A stretch of DNA of 64,000 nt from Halothermothrix orenii H 168 (lineage in GTDB: Bacteria; Bacillota; Halanaerobiia; Halanaerobiales; Halothermotrichaceae). The translations under genes were made by a program, and so were the position numbers. Under the pieces are notes generated by a model, which worked only from the letters and a program-made list of their open reading frames with translations, was not told the origin of the DNA and did no database searches. The stretch covers positions 2,364,501 through 2,428,500 of the forward strand of contig NC_011899.1 of the NCBI RefSeq assembly GCF_000020485.1, written 5' to 3'. Within the stretch, counting starts at the first letter, position 1; the number at the start of each line of letters is the position of its first letter. Positions 16,019 through 23,344 of this stretch are shown here, piece after piece.

Positions 16019-17242
16019 TTAATTATTTTTTATTATAGTAGCCAGGGCTTCTTCAGGGCTTAAGTTGTCTTCCCAGAACTGTACCCAGAGTGGAATAATG
16101 TTTTTATACCAGTAATCCCTTTCCTCAGGGGTTAAAGTTATGACAGGTTTATACCTGTCTATAGAAATATCCCCTGATTGCTCTACTTCCTTTTTCATTC
16201 TGAAGGCCGGGATAAGGCCTAAATCACTGGCCATTATGTAAGCCTTTTTCTGAGCAATGATTCTCGCCACCTCTACTGCTGCTTTAGTATGATCATCCCC
16301 CCGATAAGGTTCCTGTCTAAATATGGTCAGAGTATAAACCCTGACCAGGTTATCAAGCTTAACTTCCACAATGGAATCACTTAATCTATTGGACAATACT
16401 TCTTTTAGCCAGGGATTAACCGGGCCCAGCAGGACAGTTTTACCTTGAAAAAAACTCTTCAACATTGTGATATCAACCTGACCTGCTTTCCCGTATATCT
16501 TTGCCTGCCTTAAATTATGGGCCAGTTTAAAAACAGCTCTCAGGGCCTCCAGGGTTTTATTGTCGAGGGTCTTTCCGTTATATTCAATATCACTAATACC
16601 ATAGAGTGATAATAATTGTAATAAAAGGGTGGGATCATAATAGTTTAATATTAAGCTATCATCTTTCAAATCATCAAACCTATTAATTGTCAGGACCGGT
16701 TCTGCCAGACCGGGTAAGTTGTTTCTGGCCAGCCAGACCTGTCTCTCAATCAGGAAGGGAAAACCCCATAGCCTGCCTTCCTCCATAAAAGGGGGTAGAA
16801 GTTCATAATCCTCCCGGGTCAGATATAAATGGGCCGGCACCTGTAACTTTTTTGTTATATATGGCTGGTTACTAAAATTAAAATAAATATCGGGGGGATC
16901 ACCTGCTTTGAGTGCCCTATCGAGGGTAGCCCGCCCCTTCCTGAAATCAAGTCTGCCAATTTTTAGTTGTATATTGGGGTATTTCCTCTCCACCTCTTTA
17001 GCTACCTCTTTAAAAAACTCTTTTTCATCCTTACCTTCCTTTGTGATTACCCGTTTATAGGGATAATACCAGATCCTGACCTTATACACTCTATCAGGCC
17101 TGATTTCTGCTTTAGGGTTTATCGCAAATTCTCTCTTAATATATATCCGATAAAGATACCTTAAATCATATATTTTATGAACAGCACTTACTGCAGCTGC
17201 CAGTACAACTAAAACAAGGAACCAGATGGCAAAACGTTTCAT
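16019..17242 (-). CDS. Orphan extracellular solute-binding protein (family 1-like), membrane-anchored
   Basis: 407 residues. One N-terminal hydrophobic helix (residues 4-22) without a lipobox cysteine suggests a signal anchor. The rest resembles sugar-binding proteins of ABC importers: an early strand KVRIWYYPY, DPPDIYFNFSNQP, a hinge region WGFPFLIERQVWL, and late IIPLWVQFWEDNLSPEEALATI, typical of the family's C-terminus. No permease or ATPase gene is adjacent. It starts 12 bases after the L,D-transpeptidase gene and so is probably cotranscribed with it, suggesting a cell-envelope role rather than ordinary sugar uptake. Confidence 0.75.
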   Translation of the reverse strand: MKRFAIWFLVLVVLAAAVSAVHKIYDLRYLYRIYIKREFAINPKAEIRPDRVYKVRIWYYPYKRVITKEGKDEKEFFKEVAKEVERKYPNIQLKIGRLDFRKGRATLDRALKAGDPPDIYFNFSNQPYITKKLQVPAHLYLTREDYELLPPFMEEGRLWGFPFLIERQVWLARNNLPGLAEPVLTINRFDDLKDDSLILNYYDPTLLLQLLSLYGISDIEYNGKTLDNKTLEALRAVFKLAHNLRQAKIYGKAGQVDITMLKSFFQGKTVLLGPVNPWLKEVLSNRLSDSIVEVKLDNLVRVYTLTIFRQEPYRGDDHTKAAVEVARIIAQKKAYIMASDLGLIPAFRMKKEVEQSGDISIDRYKPVITLTPEERDYWYKNIIPLWVQFWEDNLSPEEALATIIKNN

Positions 17243-17254
17243 ACCAACACCCCC

Positions 17255-18046
17255 TCAATCATCAGGAAGATTCAAGATATAGAGGACACTCCAGTCAGCT
17301 ATACCATCTACCTTCAACCCAAACTGGGACTCGAGTTCTTTAACTGCTTCCACGGTAGTCGGGCCATATCGGGCATCCATATAACCAGGATTAAAACCAT
17401 ACTCCCGTAAGTTATCCTGGAGCTGCATTACCGATAAGCCGGTCATACCCGGTTTTAAGATCCTGTTAACTGTAATAGGAATTCTTCTACCGATAATTTT
17501 AACCCTGGTCTTAACCGGTACTATGTCATATAATTCTTCAACATCCCGGTTAAACATCCTGATGCAGCCATGGCTGGCTGCCCGGCCGATGGAACCTGGT
17601 TTATTGGTACCATGAATTCCGTATATCCCCCAGGGGACATTAAGACCGAGCCACCTGGTCCCGAAACCACCACCCCAGTCTTTACTTTTACCAATTATAG
17701 CCCATTCTCCAACCGGTGATCTCGTTGTTGGCTTCCCTATTGCTACCGGGTATCTTTTATATGGTTTACCGTCCTTGTAAAGGGTTAAAGTCCTTTGATA
17801 AGTATTGATTATTATGTAATACTTTTCACCTTCCGGTATTTCAATTTCAGCCAGTACACTGAAACTACCAGTTATTAAAAATAAAGATAACCAGATCAGA
17901 AAAACTCCTGAACATATACGAAGGTTAGTTATTATCCCAACAGATCTTTTCCCCCTTATGATACCTTTTCCTGTCTTTAGGATATTTTTATTTTTATCCA
18001 GGGCAAAATATTCTTTAAATCTTTTGAAGCAAAAGAAACAGGACAT
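17255..18046 (-). CDS. L,D-transpeptidase (YkuD) with C-terminal peptidoglycan-binding domain
   Basis: Secreted or anchored envelope enzyme forming 3-3 peptidoglycan crosslinks or attaching proteins. After a hydrophobic signal (about residues 43-66) the YkuD domain spans about 75-185 with the catalytic HGTNKPGSIG and SHGCIRM motifs (nucleophile Cys). Residues about 195-260 are a PG_binding_1 domain (LKPGMTGLSVMQLQDNL, YGPTTVEAVK). The start is unsure: the only in-frame ATG (18044-18046) lies in the 3' arm of a terminator-like hairpin and leaves about 40 residues before the signal peptide. A frameshift or non-AUG start is possible. Confidence 0.88.
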   Translation of the reverse strand: MSCFFCFKRFKEYFALDKNKNILKTGKGIIRGKRSVGIITNLRICSGVFLIWLSLFLITGSFSVLAEIEIPEGEKYYIIINTYQRTLTLYKDGKPYKRYPVAIGKPTTRSPVGEWAIIGKSKDWGGGFGTRWLGLNVPWGIYGIHGTNKPGSIGRAASHGCIRMFNRDVEELYDIVPVKTRVKIIGRRIPITVNRILKPGMTGLSVMQLQDNLREYGFNPGYMDARYGPTTVEAVKELESQFGLKVDGIADWSVLYILNLPDD

Positions 18047-18064
18047 GGTTTAACCATGCCCTGT
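18030..18064 (-). terminator. Terminator-like hairpin covering the L,D-transpeptidase start
   Basis: On the minus strand ACAGGGCATGG pairs with CCATGTCCTGT (11 bp, one G-U) around TTAAA and is followed by TTTCTTTT. It may end DUF2905 transcripts or attenuate the transpeptidase gene. An ATG at 18055-18057, preceded by AGAGG, opens a 26-codon frame through it. Confidence 0.7.
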
Positions 18065-18110
18065 CCTCTTATACTATCCTAGATACATTATTATATTTAT
18101 ATTTAATTAA

Positions 18111-18168
18111 TATATTTGTATTGTATTACTATATTTGTATTATGTCATTATCTTGTATTACGTAATTA
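18111..18168. repeat. Three degenerate ~20-bp AT-rich repeats
   Basis: Copies starting at 18111, 18130 and 18151 share the core (TAT)TTGTATTRYGTMATTA with increasing divergence. They lie in the 160-bp space between DUF2905 and the L,D-transpeptidase. No function is evident. Confidence 0.4.
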
Positions 18169-18208
18169 TATTTATCTTCCCTTATACTGACTTCAGGTAT
18201 TACGGATG

Positions 18209-18430
18209 TTAACGAAAAATCCTGACGAGAATATTAATAATTAAGCTAATGATGATCATGGTAGTCAGGGGGAAATAAAACGTGAAATTCCCCTTTTCAA
18301 CCTTTATATCCCCGGGAAGGTTTCCAAACCAGGCAAAATTGCCTCCAAGAAAATATATTATGGCTCCCAGGACAGCAATAAACAGACCAAAGAAAATTAA
18401 AATCCTTCCCAGTTCATTAAAACCATCCAT
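18209..18430 (-). CDS. DUF2905 family small membrane protein
   Basis: 73 residues from ATG 18428-18430, which follows GAGGTGATATTG; the longer frame has no better site. Two hydrophobic helices flank the family core GNFAWFGNLPGDIKVEKGNFTFYFPLTTMIIISL, written here as separate parts GNLPGDI and FYFPLTTMI. The family is widespread, of unknown function, and often lies near DNA-repair or queuosine genes. Here it follows tatD on the same strand at about 180 bases. Confidence 0.85.
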   Translation of the reverse strand: MDGFNELGRILIFFGLFIAVLGAIIYFLGGNFAWFGNLPGDIKVEKGNFTFYFPLTTMIIISLIINILVRIFR

Positions 18431-18607
18431 CAATATCACCTCAACCTTATTATACCACAATCTGCCAGCAATAAGTATAATTCAGGTCTACCCCTGTTAT
18501 TATTTTTTAAAATTATCTTTTAAATATTATTCTTTTACCCAGCAATCTAACCACAATAAAATCATACTACATTACCACTATATAATGACCGTACCCCTTA
18601 ACCGTTC

Positions 18608-19381
18608 CTACAATGATAAGTTAAAGGCATTAATGGCATTTGCAGTAGTTATCCGGGTAATTTCCTCCATAGACTTATCCTTAAGTTCAGCAATCTTTTC
18701 GGCAACAAATCTGACATAAGAAGGTTCATTTCTCTTTCCACGGTAGGGGTGAGGGGTAAGATAGGGGCTATCAGTTTCAATCAGAATCCTGTCAAGTGGA
18801 ATCTCTCTGACTACCTCCCTGGTCTTATCAGCATTTTTAAAGGTAATTACCCCTCCAAAAGCCAGGTACATATTTAAACTCAAACATTCCCTGGCCATTT
18901 CTAAATGACCGGCAAAACAGTGCATTACTCCCCCGAGTTCACCAACCTCCATCTCCTTCAGAATTTCCAGGGTATCCTCATCAGCCTCCCGGCTGTGGAT
19001 AACAACCGGTAATTTAAGTTTGTGGGCCAGCTCAAGTTGCCTTTTAAAGGCCTCCTTCTGAACATCACGGGGGGAATTATCATAATAATAATCCAGACCT
19101 ATTTCTCCAATAGCTACCACTTTATCTGCCTTAGCCAGATCCTTTAAAACCTTGAGGGCCCGGCCATCAACCTGATCAGCATCATGGGGATGAATCCCTA
19201 CAGTTGCAAAAATATGATCATACTCCTGACTCAATCTCAGGGAACGGTGACTCGAGGCCAGGTCAGCCCCGACGTTTATAATATACTTCACACCATCTTC
19301 CTCCGCCCGTTTGATAACCTTAACCCGGTCTTTCTTAAAACGGGGAAAATCAAGATGGGCATGGGTATCTATTAACTGCAT
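18608..19381 (-). CDS. tatD: TatD family metal-dependent deoxyribonuclease
   Basis: 257 residues from ATG 19379-19381 (AGAGGTG upstream). A TIM-barrel metallo-hydrolase with all metal-binding motifs: DTHAHLDF, GEIGLDYYY, VIHSREAD, MHCFAGH and IETDSPYL, then HPYRGKRNEPSYV near the end. Members are 3'-5' DNA exonucleases involved in repair; some act on D-aminoacyl-tRNA. It often lies beside metG and rsmA; here it does not. Confidence 0.93.
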   Translation of the reverse strand: MQLIDTHAHLDFPRFKKDRVKVIKRAEEDGVKYIINVGADLASSHRSLRLSQEYDHIFATVGIHPHDADQVDGRALKVLKDLAKADKVVAIGEIGLDYYYDNSPRDVQKEAFKRQLELAHKLKLPVVIHSREADEDTLEILKEMEVGELGGVMHCFAGHLEMARECLSLNMYLAFGGVITFKNADKTREVVREIPLDRILIETDSPYLTPHPYRGKRNEPSYVRFVAEKIAELKDKSMEEITRITTANAINAFNLSL

Positions 19382-19580
19382 TGGCTTCACCTCTGTTTAC
19401 TTATAATAACTGTCAGTTTTATCAAAATTTATTATACCACCGTTTTTACAAAACATAAAGTATCTGGTCAGTTATATACAATATTTTCAGTTTTATTTTT
19501 GCTAACATTAAAAATATATTAACATCAATAACAGACCAATTATAAAAATTACAATAAATGCAGCATAACTTTATTATTTA

Positions 19581-20879
19581 TTAGATTTCCTTAACAACTT
19601 TTACCCTCCCCATTGCTATAGACAAAACCAACATTATAATTCCACAAGTGATAGGTAAAATCCAGGGAGATATTAAGTCAACAAGTACACCAGCAACTAT
19701 AACACCTATTGGCGATAAAGCCTCAGATAGGGACCCTAAACTCCCCTCAACCCTACCACGTTTATCATCTGGTACAAGCCGTTGTAATGTCACTTCAAGG
19801 GGGACATTAATAAATATGGCAGATACTGATATAATAAAGTATAAACCCATTAAAATAAACAAATACTGCAGGTTGTTCAGTTCAAAAATCATCTCTGAAG
19901 TAATTATACCAACTGAAATAACAGCAATTGAAAAAACCATAGTAAAAAACATAAACCTTTTAAATTTCTTTCCCTTTTGCGGCAAAATAGCCAGCAAAAG
20001 AGAGCCAACTAATATTCCCATCGGAAACATTGAATTTAAATAACCATATTGTTGGGAGGTAAATCCCCAGATTTCCCTTACAATATAGGGAACTGGTACC
20101 AGTAAACCCATCATGACCAACATATTTAATATTACAAAAAATGAACTGAGGACAATAAGCCATTTCTGACTAGCTATATATCTTATGCCTTCCTTTAAAT
20201 CAACAAAAAAGGATACCTTTTCTTTCTCCATATTACTTTCTTCAAGAACTCTTCCACGACTATTCAATTTGAAATCTATAAATAATTCTGATATCCCTGA
20301 GATTATAAAAGATATTCCATTAATAACTAAAAATGTTTTAATATCCATAATTGCATAAACAATACCGCCAATAAAAGGTCCGGCAATTGACGATATAGAT
20401 TCTATAGTTTGACTCAATGAATTGATCCTTGTAAGATTTTCATCATCCACAATGTTTGGCAGGGATGCAGTTAAGGGGGTGTTAAAAAAGATACTACACG
20501 TAGAAAGCAAAAATGTAGTTGAATAAATATAGACTAACCTGAGTTCATCAATTATACTTAGGGAAAATAATCCAATTACCACTAATCCACTAATAATATC
20601 CATTGCTACTACCATTTTCTTTCTATCAACCCTGTCAGCTATTACCCCCGAAATGGGACCAAAAATAACCCTGGGTAAGGTAGAAAGTGCCAGGGTAAGA
20701 GAAAAACTAAGACCCGAACCAGTTATTGATAAAACATAGAGGCTGATTGCAAAAGAATAAATTTGACTACCCAGTACAGAAACGAATTTCCCCATTAATA
20801 AAAACATAATATTCTTTTTTACTGATTTTTTCATTTCTTTTTCGGGTAGTGTTTTTTCCAAACCTTTTTGTGTATTCAA
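19581..20879 (-). CDS. MFS transporter (MFS_3/macrolide-efflux type)
   Basis: 432 residues with about 12 membrane segments, an inner-membrane exporter. Loop 2-3 reads GPISGVIADRVDRKKMV; a conserved QRLVPDDKRGRVEG loop between the two halves fits the MefA/enterobactin-exporter group. The start ATG 20879 is preceded by GGGAGAG. The gene seems intact, but it sits immediately after a broken radical-SAM gene and a broken regulator on the same strand, so it is probably the survivor of a small peptide or antibiotic export module. Substrate unknown. Confidence 0.85.
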   Translation of the reverse strand: MNTQKGLEKTLPEKEMKKSVKKNIMFLLMGKFVSVLGSQIYSFAISLYVLSITGSGLSFSLTLALSTLPRVIFGPISGVIADRVDRKKMVVAMDIISGLVVIGLFSLSIIDELRLVYIYSTTFLLSTCSIFFNTPLTASLPNIVDDENLTRINSLSQTIESISSIAGPFIGGIVYAIMDIKTFLVINGISFIISGISELFIDFKLNSRGRVLEESNMEKEKVSFFVDLKEGIRYIASQKWLIVLSSFFVILNMLVMMGLLVPVPYIVREIWGFTSQQYGYLNSMFPMGILVGSLLLAILPQKGKKFKRFMFFTMVFSIAVISVGIITSEMIFELNNLQYLFILMGLYFIISVSAIFINVPLEVTLQRLVPDDKRGRVEGSLGSLSEALSPIGVIVAGVLVDLISPWILPITCGIIMLVLSIAMGRVKVVKEI

Positions 20880-20906
20880 ATTTATCTCTCCCTCTCTAAA
20901 TTAAAG

Positions 20907-21130
20907 TTATAAATAATCTTTTACTTTATAAAATTCTCCTGTTTCAGGAGTAATTGTTAATTTATGCAATTGAATATTGAAAATACCGTGTGCTAGCAAT
21001 TTATATATAAATTGCATTGTTTCACGTAAATCATCTATCGTTTCTTCATAAAACCCATATATAAAGGAAATCGTTGGAATAATATCTTTAGCAATTTAAT
21101 TATTTTTAAAGCTTGATTTAAATTATAATG
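20907..21130 (-). pseudogene. Remnant of a radical-SAM enzyme (C-terminal part)
   Basis: The minus strand from about 21086 to a stop at 20907-20909 reads PTISFIYGFYEETIDDLRET, then FIYKLLAHGIFNIQLHKLTI and a TPETGEFYKVKDYL tail. SFI-x-GFPEET followed by a Thr-rich helix and N-I/V-QLHxLTxxPGT is the typical second half of B12-type radical-SAM proteins. The upstream part continues in another frame (NQALKIIKLL) and is interrupted by stops; the CxxxCxxC cluster region is absent. It lies between the frameshifted regulator and the MFS gene. Confidence 0.65.
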
Positions 21131-21176
21131 AACCTTGCCAATGCATGTTGGTTTCCAGGATAGGGTATTAAAATAC

Positions 21177-21992
21177 CTAGAGAAGCTTTAATTGAATAGC
21201 CTTTAATACTGCCTCGGTTCCACAGTTTACATCTAACTTCTGGCATATAATTTTCTTATGATATTTTGTAGTATTAATGTTTATTTCCAACTCAAGGGCA
21301 ATTGCTTTTTCTGTTAAACCATTTGAGATCAATTTCAATACATCTATTTGTTTTTCCGATAATTTAATTTTTTTTACTTTAGTATATAGCTTTTTATTAT
21401 TTTCCATTTCATTTCTTATCTGGTAAGCTAATAATTTTGCTATTGCCATTAATTCACCTATTAATGGTTCACTAATTGTTGACACGTCCAAATATCCTAT
21501 GATTTCATCCGCTTTTTTCTAATGGAAGCGCAAAACAATACCATGTTTTCAATATTTCACAATAATGTTGTTCAGGTCTTACAATGACAGGTTTTTTAAG
21601 TTTAATTAGCAGGTCTATGGCATTTGTTCTGACACTGTGTTCCCTGAATAACATACCGTTTTTTAATTATAGGTATAGCTTTTTGTATCTTGTCCACTGA
21701 TATGTGATAGCATTATTCCATCAGGGTCAGTTAATATAAAAATACACTCACTTGAAATATATGAGTAAACTTTTTTAACTACTTTATTAAATACTGATAT
21801 TAACTTTTTTTGTTTGAGTATATTATCTAGTTGAATACTATTTACAATTATTAGTGGTTGATTAATGTCTTGAGGAAGTATGTTTTTACAATTACTATTT
21901 GATTTTTTAATTTGTTGGTTAGTATTTATTTGATACAAACTAACCATAACTATTACACCCCAACAGGCTTTTATATATATTTCTTTCTTCAC
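21177..21992 (-). pseudogene. Frameshifted GAF-domain/LuxR-type transcription regulator
   Basis: Three reading-frame segments join into one gene. The N-terminal piece (21663-21992) ends with a GAF start, YISSECIFILTDPDGIMLSHI. A middle piece (about 21510-21659) reads GMLFREHSVRTNAIDLLIKL, then EQHYCEILKTWYCFALPLE, matching the SVGTNAI and EHYC marks of AcoR-type GAF domains. The C-terminal piece (21177-21509) continues DEIIGYLDVS and ends in a LuxR helix-turn-helix (LSEKQIDVLKLISNGLTEKA). Both shifts fall at or near runs of six A. It was probably the local regulator of the decayed radical-SAM/MFS unit. Confidence 0.75.
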
Positions 21993-22171
21993 CTTATATT
22001 TCCTTCATTTTTTTAAATTTTATGTAATTTATGTATATTAATCTAGAAATAATGGAGCACCCATTAGGTAAAGTAAACCCTTTATAATTTTTTGCTGCGA
22101 CAATTTCTTATGTGAAAACTTCATAATCCTAATTATTAATTACTAACCTTGTGTATAACTCTCCGGGCATT

Positions 22172-22205
22172 AAAAAAGAACAATTATATCGATAGATACA
22201 ATTGT
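22172..22205 (-). terminator. Rho-independent terminator of the LUD-domain gene
   Basis: ACAATTGTATC pairs with GATATAATTGT (one G-U-type mismatch) around a short loop; on the minus strand it is followed by TCTTTTTT. It is 43 bases past the stop at 22248. Confidence 0.8.
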
Positions 22206-22247
22206 CTTTAAATATTTACATTATTTTTATTTGTTAACTAGAATATG

Positions 22248-22883
22248 TTAATAACTCAGTTCCTCGCCAACCAGTATTACCTTTATCCTGTTTTTTGTCC
22301 TTGATTTCCTTGTTACAAGCACCTGACAACAGATACAAGCATCTGACAGGCAGTCATGACATTCACCGGTAGCAGCACAGGGTGTATTTTGACTGAGCCT
22401 TAGCGCATTAACCGGTGAAGCATAGTTCCTTATCCTTTTCATAGCACTCTCTTCATCTGTTGTAACCTTATTCATACCTGCAACTACAATAACATTCTTA
22501 GGTCCATATATTAAAGCTGCAATCCTGTTACCATTCCCGTCAATGTTAACAAGCTTACCGCCGAGGGTGATGGCATTTGAGCTCATAAGATAAAAATCAC
22601 TGTTTAGTGCCTTATGGTATATCTCTTCCTTTTCTTTATTATTATTTGCCTCTGCCCTGTCATAAACAACATAGTCACCATTTTTTATTTTCTCGTGTAG
22701 TCCCAGTTCCTTTAACGTCATTGAACCTCCCCATGACACACTGGCTCCCTCATCAATCAGCTCAAATACCTTATCTACCGCCTGTTCTCCGGTCGGACAG
22801 TAATAACCTTCAATACCACGTTTGGCAAACCTTTCAATCAATTTTTCTGCAGTAATCTGATAATACTTTTCTTTTGGCAACAT
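22248..22883 (-). CDS. LUD-domain protein (LutC-like, DUF162)
   Basis: 211 residues. LUD domains occur in lactate-utilisation subunits and in stand-alone cytoplasmic proteins of anaerobes. The family pattern is visible: YYCPTGEQAVDKVFELIDEG, SWGGSMTLKELGL, SSNAITLGGKLVNIDGNGNR, and YGPKNVIVVAGMNKV. A C-terminal cysteine group (CAATGECHDC, CICC) suggests metal or cluster binding, as in many stand-alone forms. AAGGGAGGG precedes the ATG. lutA and lutB are not adjacent. The upstream aldolase-like remnant could once have been in the same unit. Confidence 0.88.
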   Translation of the reverse strand: MLPKEKYYQITAEKLIERFAKRGIEGYYCPTGEQAVDKVFELIDEGASVSWGGSMTLKELGLHEKIKNGDYVVYDRAEANNNKEKEEIYHKALNSDFYLMSSNAITLGGKLVNIDGNGNRIAALIYGPKNVIVVAGMNKVTTDEESAMKRIRNYASPVNALRLSQNTPCAATGECHDCLSDACICCQVLVTRKSRTKNRIKVILVGEELSY

Positions 22884-22967
22884 TATATAACCCTCCCTTA
22901 TTAACTATTAGATTATTAATAAAATTTTTTCCACACAAACCTTTCTGTTTTTAACCTTTTACTTTCA

Positions 22968-23123
22968 TTATTTCTGACCATAACCTGTCCGGATAAATTC
23001 CTGCATAGTTTTAATATCACCATCAGGAATGATCCGCGGTTCTCCCAACAAGCGGCTGAGTATAAATACATATGTAGGGTGTGTATGAATTACCGCATAA
23101 CATCTTTTATGTCTAATTATATG
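22968..23123 (-). pseudogene. Gene remnant with HTHP motif, class II aldolase-like
   Basis: A 51-codon open stretch without a start codon ends in TAA (22968-22970). It reads CYAVIHTHPTYVFILSRLLG and then PRIIPDGDIKTMQEF. The AVIHTHPxYV pattern resembles the metal-binding segment of class II aldolases/epimerases (AVIHTHSPYA). A stop codon precedes it directly. The rest of 22884-23344 has no gene; it should contain the promoter of the P-type ATPase gene. Confidence 0.4.
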
Positions 23124-23344
23124 TTATATTTCACCGGGTGTAAACTGAAATATGTGAATTTATAATAAATAAAAGGACCAAAATAAATACTGATACCCAA
23201 TCTTCTGTTATTATAAGGTCCTTAGATAATTATATTTCCCTGCATAAACCCATATTAATTTGCTGGTGGTAAGAAACAATAAAGGAATTATACATAAATT
23301 AGAGAAATAATAAACAGTAAAATATTTGTAGAGGGTGTGTATAT

